Source: Stephanodiscus triporus
Lineage: Eukaryota; Bacillariophyta; Thalassiosirophyceae; Thalassiosirales; Thalassiosiraceae
Direction of reading: 5' to 3'
Length of the DNA stretch: 19,924 nt
Assembly (NCBI GenBank): GCA_036939755.1
Contig: JALLAZ010002580.1
Span: 1-19,924, forward strand
Notes under the pieces: generated by a model
Seen by the model: only the letters and a program-made list of their open reading frames with translations
Databases searched by the model: none
Told to the model about the DNA's origin: nothing
Shown here: positions 1 through 9,294 of the stretch, in pieces
Layout: the number at the start of each line of letters is the position of its first letter
Numbering within the stretch: position 1 is the stretch's first letter
Translations under genes and position numbers: made by a program

Positions 1-91
1 AAGTGACTTTAAGGAGTATGTGTGTTTTGGCGGGCTCCAATTCCCGCCATAACCGCGTTGCCTACTTTGGTAGGTCTAACAAGCAAGAGGC

Positions 92-177
92 TGAGACCTT
101 CAAATCAATTTGTAAGGGATGACAATCAAGCAATGAGACCTTCAAATCAATTGTAAGGAGGGACGACAATCAAGCAA
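92..177. repeat. Imperfect tandem duplication, two ~43-nt copies
   Basis: Copy 1 (92-133) and copy 2 (134-177) both begin TGAGACCTTCAAATCAAT and end GACAATCAAGCAA. They differ by a one-base T deletion and a few changes near the middle. The copies abut directly, as in a replication-slippage duplication. The surrounding 1-447 stretch has no recognisable gene; it also holds two short stem-loops (arms 28-34/43-49 and 61-65/70-74) and a G-run at about 301-312. It may belong to the 3' part of the LINE remnant to its right, but no protein similarity is visible here. Confidence 0.8.
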
Positions 178-589
178 GCTCTGAGGTTGCTGGAAATGTG
201 ATAAGGGCCCTGGGCTGGGAATCCCACGAAGGTGGAACAGAAACAATCTCTATTTGGCTCCTGATAAGATCTATGCAACATCCACCCCCAAATACTATCT
301 GGGGGGGGGGGGCAGGCAAACTTGCATTGAGGTGGAGGAATTGTGTCATGAGGAACAAGAATGAATATTAAAATTAGCAGATAAACCATTAAGGGATGAA
401 TGTGAAAGACTTAAGCAGGGATGTGCACATGAATGATAAGACTAACACTACCTAAGAAGCTTGAGATCTACCTCAATCAGAATGTGTGGAGGATCCTGGG
501 AATCTTTTTGTACCAAACCAAGTGCAAGTGGCAGAGGCAAGTAAAACCACCACAAGAGAGCAAAAATCCAAAAAATTAATATGACTTCT

Positions 590-993
590 CTTAGATGAGG
601 ATGAGAGCATGCATTGTTCAAGGTCAGAGTTAGAAGAAGAATATTGCTCATACTTGTGAGTGTGGGGTTATGTGTATCCTCATCTGGGTGGTAGAGGATA
701 TTTCCCTAAAGTGTGCTTCTTCCTTGCTTATTTTCTGTTTTCGAGTCCTAGTCCAAGACTTTTAGGGAATTGTAGAGTACTCTTCCAACTATCTTCATGA
801 GGATGGGCACTTTGTTTGGTCTAGGTGATGGAGGAGAAGGAGGAGGGGTGGTGCTTGCCACTGGGGTTGATTCATTGAATCCATGCCATAAAAGAGGCAA
901 GAAATTCAAACAGCTCCTCATTGTGGTGGTGTTTCTTGTGAGGAATAGGATGAGGTGATGAGGTGCAGCAATTTGATTGACACTGTCTTGCAT
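590..993 (-). pseudogene. LINE 3' remnant with J-domain-like end (broken)
   Basis: On the - strand a single frame, interrupted by two stops, matches the end of the larger LINE polyprotein at 14313-15164. A Pro/Ser-rich linker comes first. It is followed by VGRVLYNSLKVLD (compare VGRSLYDSLKILG at about 14947-14985), then LYHPD at about 682-696 (compare LYHPD in the other copy), then a TLT...LNNA...LR pattern close to the stop. The order and spacing agree: about 26 residues lie between the SLK and the end of HPD in one copy and 27 in the other. The HPD triplet is the hallmark of DnaJ-type J domains, but the whole fold cannot be confirmed by eye. Upstream, 994-1140 may hold more of the same element in other frames. 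No endonuclease or RT part is present, as expected for a fragment. Confidence 0.55.
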
Positions 994-1140
994 CTTGCAT
1001 CATCATCATGGGTTCTGTCTTAATTTTAAGGAGGGGAAGGGCAAGAAAGCAATTGAAACAATTGTCCAGAAGAAACCGCTCAGCCGCTCAGCTGGAGAGG
1101 AAGGATCCAGGGATGGCATCAACCATGGCTAGAGACTTGA

Positions 1141-1457
1141 ACGGGGCAACATGAAAATATTATGAATTTCCAATGTGGTTAGTCTTAAAAAAGTGAGTTA
1201 TTGAGTAGTTAGTCTATCTATCTAGTAGAGTTTTTTTTAAGTGATGGGCGAGAGAGGTCTAGTCTCCTTGGATGCAAGTTTTACAAGGGCTTTCTCCCGG
1301 GAGTCTACCTCCTACCTCTGCAAAATTTGACCAAAAAGCCCCTTACTTTCCCACCAATATTAAGTTTCCAAGGAGACTTAATATTCTCCATCAAATGGCA
1401 TAGACATCACCCCCAAAAAATACCACCCTCCATGCTCAACCTCTCACAGCCTTCTTC
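1141..1457. other. Non-coding stretch with a perfect inverted repeat
   Basis: No convincing gene is seen. The stretch holds a perfect 10-bp inverted repeat, AATATTAAGT (1356-1365) and ACTTAATATT (1376-1385), with a 10-nt loop. A 12-bp inverted pair, AGTCTCCTTGGA (1261-1272) and its complement (1367-1378), overlaps that loop. It lies just beyond the 3' end of the Penelope-like remnant, so the palindromes may mark an element end. That is only an inference. Confidence 0.5.
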
Positions 1458-2514
1458 CTAGTCGGATCTTTTGAACCGTAGGAACCTTGCCTTACAACTA
1501 CAGACTCCACGCATTTCACTCTTCAAGTTCAAAATCTTATTTTGTCGTCGGAGAGAACCGGTGAGATTCTGTCCAAGAATCATGCATTCAGTTTGACATA
1601 ATCGACATGCTTTTTGTCCTGCTGTTTTGACAAGACTCGGGGTGGATGAGCGCCAAAGGATCTCGACCAATATATTGGTACGACACCATTCGGCAACCTC
1701 CGCTTTAGTGTCGAATAGGAGATTCTTCACGTGAGCGAAAAGGTGTCGAGCAAGAGCTGAACAATTTTTTTACTGTTCTTTTGGGGTGGATGGATTGAAT
1801 TGACGATAGGGAACAATAGTAGGGAGTATCTCGTCAGGCAAAGAAGCCATGACAAAACATCTGATGTAGACTTGTGATGGAGAGCGAATGGGGTGGCGCT
1901 GCATCAATTGGAACACATACCCCTTGTGTGATTTGGGAAGGATGTGGGTCCTCGTAGCTGGTCAAGCTGATAGACTGCGTCACGAGGACAGAGTATAATA
2001 GCGCGTTGATGAACCTGAAGAGGGATCGGAGATCGGAGGGGGGCGTGGACATAGCAGCGCGGTTAGGAAGCAGTATAAATTTATTATGAAGCTTCATCAC
2101 CTCACCTATGTGTTCCTACATGCGCGTTTTGACATATTATTGTGATTTCCCAATGTAAAAGCAATTGCAGTCCGAAATTTTACACGAGATTTTATACACA
2201 CATCCGGCAGTTTGGCATGTATACCGATCATCACTAGAGCTAGAGTATGCACATTTTCCGTCTACTAAATACTTGTGAGGGCAGTTGCATGGACGTTGAC
2301 CAAAGTCTACATCCTCGATACCCAGCATAAGTTTGCCGCGGAGATCCCCCAACAACTTTTCTTGGAGGTTCGTTTGACCCCGATGTCGCATGGGCGAAGC
2401 CAAATCGTAAACCAGAAACCAGGAAGAGTCCTTGTGTAAAAGGACAGACCACAGCTTAACCGAGACCCGGGCCGTTTTCGCACCGATCACGTTGGAATTA
2501 ATTTCTTTTTTCAA
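1458..2514 (-). pseudogene. Penelope-like retroelement C-terminal remnant (GIY-YIG region)
   Basis: Reading down the - strand from 2514, the translation shows a linker ending in RPCNCPHKYLVDGKC, then a CVYKISC segment and FYIGKSQ. This is the Cys-rich lead-in and YIG half of a GIY-YIG endonuclease as found after the reverse transcriptase in Penelope-like elements. The same frame continues past a TAA (2137-2139) with YVKTRM and then past a TAG into EHIGEV, matching the expected GIY-YIG order. Farther on a frame change leads to SLPDEILPTIVPYRQF, a TAA, and ARHLFAHVKN. It closes with LVKTAGQKACRLCQTECM and a GVCSCKARFLRF Cys motif before the stop at 1458. The reverse transcriptase that should precede it (above 2514) is not visible, so this is a 5'-truncated dead copy. 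The family assignment is from motif pattern only. Confidence 0.6.
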
Positions 2515-3373
2515 ATTCTACTTCCGAGGTTCTTTCTGGGAAGTCTGTACGAGGTCTACTTACGAGTGCGAAAAACACTGGTCGTTTGAAATTAAGCGGG
2601 AAGAGAATCACGTGTCGTCTTACGATTCCTATGTACGATACTCTTAGACGTGAAATACCCCTTCACGCGACTCACGACCACCCCACACATTTTCCCGCTT
2701 ACGTAATTCAGCCAAGAAGTACAATAGATAATCTACTTAGCGCATGTTTAATTTTGTTTTCTTTAAATGTTTGGCAGCAATGAACCCCAAAACTATTCCC
2801 GCGTTTTGTAAACGGCCTCTTTCCCAGGGGGGGTCTTGGCGTGGCGTGTGCAAGGAGTAGTAACTATTTAGGTAAAAGAGATGATGCGGGTGATCTCGGT
2901 CACGGTGAAAAGCAAAGCAAACAACACCAACAGATAGGACGCGATACATTATCCAGGCGCGGAACCTGCACTAACGCTCCTAGGGAATCATCCGAAATTC
3001 CCATCTCACCCACGACCACTACTTCTTTGCGACTGCGTCCTTCTCTCCGCGGAGTTGGGTAAGTTGGGTGTTTCCAAAATTCAAAATCGCATTGCGACTG
3101 GACGACGCGGGGCCACGCCGTCAAGGGGTGCACCATCATCCAGATCGGGGATTCGATCGCATTGCCGTCGAGGGAGCCCTCTCGCTTTCCTCTCAGCTCC
3201 TCACTCGGATTCTCACATCTGGCACGCCGTCATTTTACGCTCGTCGGATCGCTCAGTCTGTCGCCATTTTCCAAACATCCACGAGTGCGATTCAGTCCAG
3301 CGCCAGACCCACGGCCTGTTCTGAAATACATCCCGCACCAGCGGATCGACGTGACGGCTAGGAACACAGGCAT
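2515..3373 (+). other. Upstream flank and probable promoter/5' UTR of the cyclin gene
   Basis: No supported gene. Short open frames on both strands here show no family motif and overlap each other. The stretch separates the dead retroelement from the cyclin start and must contain the cyclin promoter. The part from about 3100 on is pyrimidine- and CpG-rich and resembles a 5' leader. No clear TATA box can be pinned. Confidence 0.5.
2691..2698 (+). promoter_or_regulatory. Possible E2F-type site
   Basis: TTTCCCGC matches the E2F/DP consensus TTTSSCGC, found upstream of many cell-cycle genes. It lies about 720 nt before the cyclin start codon. An 8-base match occurs often by chance, so this is a weak call that rests on the identity of the neighbouring gene. 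Confidence 0.2.
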
Positions 3374-3421
3374 ATGCATAGCACTCCGCTGGCGTTCATT
3401 ATTATCTCAATACCGATATGA
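3374..3421 (+). promoter_or_regulatory. 15-codon upstream ORF overlapping the cyclin start (ATGA)
   Basis: An ATG at 3374-3376 opens a frame of 15 codons that ends in TGA at 3419-3421. The stop overlaps the cyclin ATG (3418-3420) in the arrangement ATGA. If the transcript begins upstream of 3374, ribosomes would have to terminate and restart, or leak past this ATG, to make cyclin. Such an arrangement can limit translation. The transcription start is unknown, so the role is inferred. Confidence 0.4.
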
Positions 3422-5306
3422 GCACAAATGGCCGCTATTCAATGCGGCTGCGAACGCGAGGAGTTGCCAACGCTGGCAATGACGCGCCGATGGCACCCGC
3501 CGCCGCCGCCGCAGCAACAGCAGCCAGTCGAACTGCGTTGGTAAGTGGCATGTACATCACCTTGTCTTAAATTCGTCGAGTATTGTATCGTGTGAATCTA
3601 CGGTGATCCGTCCCCGGCATGGAACCTTTCTTTTTTTACTTCGCACTACGCATGCACGTCAATTAACGAACAAAGTCATTCGATACGATCACAGGGCAAC
3701 ATCGCTAACCGCGAGAGGAATGAGAAGGAAAAAGATCAGAAGCCGAAGAAAAGAAAACCAGATGGCATGACGGGGAAAGTTCGAGTGGGAAAGAGCAATG
3801 CGGCCAAGGAACCCAATCCGGAACCGGAGAAAAATCACGCCGCATCGTCGAGGGGAAATGCGGGGAAGAATGCCGAGGATGTGAAAGTAATACCAAAGAA
3901 GGAGGCAGCACATAAGAAAGAGGGTACAACTAAACAGGCAACGACGGCCAAGAAGGATTCGAAACCTGTGAAGGGTGGCGTGAAACGTTCCTCTGGCGAT
4001 GATAACATCTCCAAGCAGCAGAGGGGGCGCTCATCAAAGCGGGCGAGAAAGTCGCCCGACGTGGCCACAGCGGACGAATCCGTCGTAACTCGACGCATCA
4101 CCCGATCACATTCGGCGCCGTCTCGGAGGAAGAGCTCCTTATCTAGGGGGGTTATCGTTGATATTATACCTGCCGGCAACAACCGCGTCGTACCCCAGAA
4201 TTTCGGCCTCGAACGAAGCTCGTTCAATGGACACAATTTTACCCATGGCATAGCCCACTACGATGCGTCAGAGCGAACCGATCCGCTCTTGTGCAAGGAC
4301 TATGTAACAGACATGTTCCAGCAGCTTTACCATGCAGAGGTGAGGATTTTCTTGCATTTGAAGATGTGCATTCGTGTAGTCAACACTCACAACCTCCACT
4401 CTGCTGCTCGTGAACTCTTCCGCAGACTCAAAGCCACCCAAAACCCTACATGGATCGTCAGGCTGATGTAAATGAAAAAATGAGGGCAATCCTCGTCGAC
4501 TGGCTTGTAGAGGTGCACATGAAGTTTCGTCTTGTCCCCGAAACTCTCTACCTTTGTGTCAATATCATTGATAGATATTGCAGCGTCGCCAACATCTCAA
4601 GGACGAAGTTGCAGCTTCTCGGCGTCACCTCCCTTTTCTTGGCTTGCAAGCACGAGGAGATCTACCCTCCCGAGGTCCGCGATTGCGTGTACATAACCGA
4701 TAGAGCGTACGACCGTCAGGAAGTCCTTGATATGGAACAAACCATACTCAGAGTTCTCAACTGGAGAATCTCTCTCCCTACGGCGTATCCCTTCCTGGAT
4801 AGATTCCTCAGTCTGACTAAGGCATCACCCATGACGAGACAGGCAGCTACTTATTACCTGGAACGAACTCTTCAAGAACATGACTTACTGAAATACCGTC
4901 CGTCGATGATTTGCGCTTCAGCTGTCATATTAGCGCTCAACAACCCTGACATCCCGATTCACGAGGAGGAGTATAACCGAGAACTTCCAGGATTGGTAAG
5001 CGATTACGGTTGAAATGAAACTTTCCATGATTTTGGCATTCTTCACTCAACTCATCCTTCCGATGTTTAACCTGACAGCCAAAGATTTTGATGGAGTACA
5101 CAGGGTTCGATGCAGACCAGCTGTGGAAGTGTATGAGCCTCGTCGCGGGAAAGATATCTGAACCGGCTATCTGCGCCTCAAAGCGGCACCTCACTGCGGT
5201 GAAGAAAAAGTACCAACATAAAAAATATCTCTCAGTGTCGACCGCGCTTGAGCCGCCGAGCATTCGCGATGTTCACGATAATCATTTTGATGCCTCTGAA
5301 CGATGA
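3418..5306 (+). CDS. B-type (mitotic) cyclin, four exons
   Basis: Exons are 3418-3540, 3695-4339, 4426-4995 and 5079-5306. All introns (154, 86 and 83 nt) are GT-AG and phase 0, giving 521 residues. Residues 38-46 read RTALGNIAN, a full destruction box (RxxLxxIxN) for APC/C ubiquitination; intron 1 falls exactly between its L41 and G42. Residues ~47-170 are Lys/Arg/Ser-rich, with basic clusters such as KKRKP and KRARKSP that look like nuclear signals. The N-terminal cyclin fold starts near residue 265. It carries MRAILVDWLVEVHMKFRLVP from residue 275, the cyclin signature, with LACKHEEIYPP following. The C-terminal fold covers about 390-485. The protein should bind and activate a mitotic CDK and be destroyed at anaphase. 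Splicing was inferred from frame continuity and family match. The start is the first ATG that keeps the D-box in frame. The stop is TGA, and AT-rich 3' sequence follows. Confidence 0.93.
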
Positions 5307-5586
5307 CAAGAGAGTCATGACTGTGAGCCATACAACATAATATAATATCAATAATTTTACTTAGATAATATTAATGTTTTAGAGGATTATTTTCCTTTCT
5401 GTATTTTGCCTCTCTTTCTTTTTTTCTTTAATTTCCTAGCAACGAGTTGAGGGTGATTTGGGTCAGTGTGTTTTGTACACTTCCCATTGTATTTCTTTTC
5501 TGAGTGCAGCCTGGCACAGAACAGTGCTTTGACGCTCTAGACACATAAGGTTGATGTTTTTGGCGAATCTATGCTGAGCCACAGCA
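5307..5586. other. 3' flank of the cyclin gene
   Basis: AT- and pyrimidine-rich sequence with no gene. The first ~80 nt contain AT-rich blocks such as AATATAATATC that could serve for 3'-end formation, but no canonical AATAAA is seen. It ends at the target-site duplication of the MULE. Confidence 0.5.
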
Positions 5587-5595
5587 TCAGCTTGA

Positions 5596-5674
5596 GGGAA
5601 AATAGGTAAAATATCAAGCATTTGCGTTGTGCCAGCAGATTAGTACGATAGGTGGCCGTTTTTTCCGGTCAAAT
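5596..5674 (+). repeat. MULE left terminal inverted repeat, outer part
   Basis: It aligns with the complement of 9209-9285, beginning GGGAAAATAGGTAAAATAT on this side and GGGAAAATTGGTAAAATAT on the other. It continues through a shared CAAGCATTTGCGTTGTG and ends in TTTTTTCCGGTCAAA. Differences are single-base changes and small gaps. The repeat resumes at 5998-6038 after an insertion. Confidence 0.85.
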
Positions 5675-6006
5675 GACAAATGAGGACATCGGGCCGAGGA
5701 CGGACAGGATCTGGCAGGAACGCTCAGAATTCGGGAAGAAGCGGAGCGGGAAACCCGTTGAGGGATTCCTTGCCAACCATTGTTGACATCCCGAACAACC
5801 ACATCAGAAAAGATCTCATGTGAGGAACAGAACCACTGATCTCACAACTCATCTGACCTGACAACGTAGTCTAGTAACTGTTACTAATTATCTCGAATAG
5901 GGTTTGGGCTCTCCTCAGACAAAGAGAGTGACCATCCCGGCCAAGGCCAATAGTCTACGCGATAATAACAACAGGTATGTTATTCTACGGCAGATTTCCT
6001 GTCAAA
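5674..6006. mobile_element. ~333-bp insertion inside the MULE left terminal repeat
   Basis: The right terminal repeat runs without a break from the CCGGTCAAAA segment into ATCACAC...CCTGGTAGAATAT. On the left these two parts are separated by about 333 bp. The insertion is bounded by ttccggtcaaa (5663-5673) and ttcctgtcaaa (5996-6006), an 11-nt direct repeat with one mismatch, which could be a target duplication. The inserted DNA has no recognisable coding region or clear terminal inverted repeats. It could be a non-autonomous element or filler DNA. Confidence 0.5.
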
Positions 6007-6038
6007 ATCACACACCAATTTTCGGCCTGGTAGAATAT
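5998..6038 (+). repeat. MULE left terminal inverted repeat, inner part
   Basis: This segment, with GTCAAAATCACAC and then CCTGGTAGAATAT, is the inverted counterpart of 9179-9217. It continues the outer left repeat when the ~333-bp insertion is removed. Confidence 0.75.
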
Positions 6039-6361
6039 ACGTTTTTGTGGATTTTGCGGTCAAACTGTACAAGCCGTAAAATTGGCCTTTCATTATACAC
6101 ACTTGATTGGGACTACCAGCTGTAATATCACACTTATTATAAATTAGCTGTTAAAATATACATATGAGTCACAATCCGCTCCTGTTTTTTACATGCTAAA
6201 TTTTGTCCATCCTCCCTGTTGATGTGAAGTGAAAGAATTGTTTTTGGCAATTGCTCAACCCTTTAACTTGTGCTGCACCACCTTCCAACCACCATAAAAC
6301 ACGCAACCACAACACCCACTTTTGCTGAACAGCACACCTCATCCAAACCAGTTGATTTCTT

Positions 6362-8712
6362 TTGTGCATCCAACACATCCCTCCTTTCTGCTGTGCATCA
6401 GCCGATTGGCATACACAATGCCTAGGCCATCCAGCAGCACATGACAGCAGTGATGACGCATCCCCAAAACATCCATCAAAGTGGTGCACTGGCAAGAAAA
6501 AACATTTGTCACCCTCCCCCAAGTCAACAAAGGCACCTGCAAGGAAGCGTGAGTCCAAAAAATCCACAAACGCCCTCACAGCGCTTGACCCCAATAAATC
6601 TGCAAAGGCCAATAATTCTTCCACTACTCCAAAAAGGAGAGCAAAGGAGATTGTGACCACCCCTTCCACAAGGAAAAGTCCACGCTCAAAAACAGACACA
6701 CCACCTCCCAAGCACCTTTGCAATATTTGTGCCATAGAAGATAAGTCCATTGTTGATGATCTCCATGGAAAGAAATCAAGGACGGGTGACGCTGATTTGA
6801 TGGGTGGCACTTACAGCAAGGATGTTGGTAGTGGTGATGTGGTTAATGCTATTGATGGTCCAAGTCCAGCAGTCACAGCAGCGGCATCTACCATGTTCTA
6901 TCATTTGCGCTATGGGGATGGTGGAGGTTGTACCGAGGTGGGGGGGATGATGATGACAAATCGGCAGCTGGCGAATCACTCAAAAACGTCGATGATGATT
7001 ATTATGTGCCCAATGGCCTTGTGTTCTCTGACGATGAAGACTTTCTCATCAATGTTGATGCTGATTCCAAGGACAAGCATCTGCACGTGCAAGCCAATCA
7101 TTTCTGGTGGGCCACAGCCTCCAGATCTATCAAACTACCCTGAACCTGAACGGGATGCTGCCTGGGGTAAATATGTAAGGGAGAGGAAGAAGTACGTTGA
7201 TGAGGAATGCCAGAAGCACTTGAGACAGCAGAAATCTGAACCAACCAAGGGAAGTACTGTTCTTAGTGGCAACCAGACCGAGCAACTGCGCTCCATGTTC
7301 AAGGTGGAGAAGGGGCGATAGGTTGGTGGATAAGTCTTCAGAATGAAGGACATAGTTCAGATCAGGATTGCAGAGGAGGCAAATCTTTGTGGGATTTCAC
7401 CGTGAGTCCAACGGGAACCTCACGGTTGTTGGAATCAACTTTTATGTTCATGCATCTCTCTATGAGAACGTTGGTTGGCATGTGCACACCACCTGTTTTC
7501 TGTGTATGCCTCGACGGCAAATGGCAACATGTCTCCTCTTGCATTTGGTCTCCTATTTGGGAATGATGATACAAAGAACTGGTCTAAGTTTTGGAATTTT
7601 GTCGTGAGAATTCACCCTTCTATTGACTGTCATCAGATCACCATCCTAACTGATGACCAGGACAAGGCATCAATTACTGCAGTTGCTCAGGAGATACAGG
7701 GCAGCACAATTTCATTGCGCATTCCATCGGTGTCAGAACATTATTAAAACCTTGGGTGGTGGAAAGGGAGCAACTCCAATGATGGCATTGTGGCTATATG
7801 ATCTCCTCACTGGATGTCATTCTGTTGCACAGCTAGAGGCCTGCAAGGCAAAATATTACCCCAATATGCATCCTTCTGCTATTAACTATCTCACAAAGTT
7901 GAATGACAAGCAACAATATCCTGCAGCAAGATGTGCTATGGGTGACAATATCTGCATGTACAGCAAATTGGTGTCTTTGGGGGTGGAATTGATGAACAGA
8001 GCAAACAGTGTGGTGAGAGAAAGGACAGCAGACGACATTCTTAATGCAATGATCCTGCTTATACAGTTGGAGGGGTCTTGATTTGAATTCTACAAGCAGA
8101 AAGCTTGGGGTTGGGAAGACATATTGACAAATTGTGGGATGGACCTAATGCTAATGGAGGAGGTGTTCCGTGATATTAATCTGAGGGAATACAGGCTGAA
8201 TTGCGACACTTTTTACAGAGTCACGGTGAGTTGAATTACTTCAGCTAACAAATACATGGGCAGTATTCCATTTCAGGAAACAATGGGGACGCAATTTGGA
8301 ATGTGCACATGTGGAAAGTCTAAGACAGATGGAGTCCCTTGCAAGCACATGTCGGTTATAGCAATGGCATCAAAGATTGAAGGATTAACCAGGATTCACA
8401 TAATGCCGTATTGATGGACAACTGTACACTGGTAACACCAGTATGCAATGGAAGTCAACTGCCACACAGACATCTCACTGAGATGAAATGTTACGCTATT
8501 GTCCTTCATGGGTGGCTGCAAAAAAGGCTGGGCGGCCAAAGGTGAATGTCTGTGAAAAGATTTTGATTGATCTAATCGAGGAGTCGGCAAAGAAGAAGCG
8601 CAGTAGGAGAACCAAGCTCTATATCAAAATCTGCCACAAGTTCAATCACAACACCGCAGACTGCTTTCAGAACCCTGCTAATCAATGGAGAACATTGGAC
8701 ATGGAGATGTAA
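6362..8712 (+). pseudogene. MULE-family transposase with SWIM zinc finger, frameshifted
   Basis: The N-terminal part (6362 to ~6905) is Lys/Ser/Pro-rich with a CNIC motif. After frame changes comes an acidic stretch (about 6940-7090), then a charged helix, PERDAAWGKYVRERKKYVDE. Stops at ~7319 and ~7331 precede MKDIVQIRIAEEANL. The catalytic region follows across three frames: NLTVVGINFYVHASL; then NMSPLAFGLLFGNDDTKNW and ITILTDDQDKAS, which holds the second acidic residue; then QFHCAFHRCQNII and VELMNRANSVV, which fits the third (Glu) position. A TGA at 8079-8081 precedes FEFYKQKAWGWED. The SWIM finger CTCGKSKTDGVPCKH (8304-8348) matches CxCx(n)CxH. A final frame (8488-8712) ends with a CHKFNHNTADC knuckle-like motif. 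The family is recognised from order and motifs. A 51-nt GT-AG segment at 8226-8276 could be an intron, but its length keeps the frame and it may be coding with one stop. Confidence 0.8.
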
Positions 8713-8795
8713 GAGTTCTTGGGCGAGGATGGCCAGGAAGGGAAGGCTTGAGTTTTTCTATGGGGATAATATTTCTATGGTGTTTCTATATCAAG

Positions 8796-9037
8796 TGTGA
8801 TATTTTAACTTAGTATATATAGTCAGTGTGATATTTTACAGGTAGTTAATTGATGTATGATATTTCTCCAGCTAGATTCACAGGTGTGATATTTTAGCTA
8901 CCCAAGGCAGAATCAGAATGCCTACATTTTCGGATTAAAAAATAACACTGGACAAAATGATCTGTGTGATAATGCACCAGGCAATAGCATATGGGTGTGA
9001 TATTTTGAAAGGTATAAACTCTCAAGTGCAATATTTT
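8796..9037 (+). repeat. Subterminal TGTGATATTTT repeats of the MULE
   Basis: Perfect copies of TGTGATATTTT start at 8796, 8827, 8885 and 8996. Variants lie near 8855 (TATGATATTT), 8965 (TGTGATAATG) and 9027 (TGCAATATTTT). A complementary copy is near the left end (GTAATATCACA, about 6122-6132). They sit between the transposase 3' end and the right terminal repeat. Repeated short motifs inside element ends often bind transposase; that role is inferred. Confidence 0.7.
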
Positions 9038-9178
9038 GACTTGCTAAAACAATGCATATGAACCCGTGATCAATTTTTAGCGATAGGCATGGTACTATGC
9101 CTTCATTTGACAGAAGGGGTCGTGTACAGGATGACAGCACATCCAAGAGTGGAAAATTTACCTGGCCAATCATACCTG

Positions 9179-9285
9179 ATATTCTACCAGGCTGAAAATC
9201 AGCGTGTGATTTTGACCGGAAAAAACAACCCCCTAGTAATTTGCTGGCCACAACGCAAATGCTTGTATATTTTACCAATTTTCCC
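9179..9285 (-). repeat. MULE right terminal inverted repeat
   Basis: The complement of this stretch starts GGGAAAATTGGTAAAATAT and matches 5596-5674 and then 5998-6038 on the left. Unlike the left copy it is continuous, so it gives the unbroken form of the repeat (about 107 nt). Confidence 0.85.
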
Positions 9286-9294
9286 TAAGCTTTA

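Larger units (their letters stand above)
5587..9294. mobile_element. Mutator-like DNA transposon (MULE), decayed, with target duplication
   Basis: The element proper runs 5596-9285 (3,690 bp). Its two ends are inverted copies that start GGGAAAAT, with the shared core CAAGCATTTGCGTTGTG. Directly outside are tcagcttga (5587-5595) and taagcttta (9286-9294), a 9-bp direct repeat with 7 of 9 matches. Nine base pairs is the usual MULE target duplication. Inside lies a broken transposase with MULE core features and a SWIM zinc finger. The right end carries a series of TGTGATATTTT subterminal repeats. The left terminal repeat is interrupted by about 333 bp. Frameshifts and stops show that this copy no longer makes its own transposase; whether it can be mobilised by another copy is unknown. 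Confidence 0.8.

Noticed and set aside
92..177. CRISPR array
   Set aside because: There are only two adjoining copies with no spacers, in a eukaryotic context.
3068..3482. Open + frames just before the cyclin
   Set aside because: No ATG start for the longer one and no motifs. The region is better read as the 5' leader.
3835..4251. 138-codon - strand open frame
   Set aside because: It is a shadow of cyclin exon 2 caused by the exon's codon composition and shows no protein motif.
8226..8276. Intron in the MULE transposase (GT...TTTCAG)
   Set aside because: The 51 nt keep the frame, and the translated piece fits the segment before the SWIM finger. With other stops present, a coding segment with one TGA is as likely.
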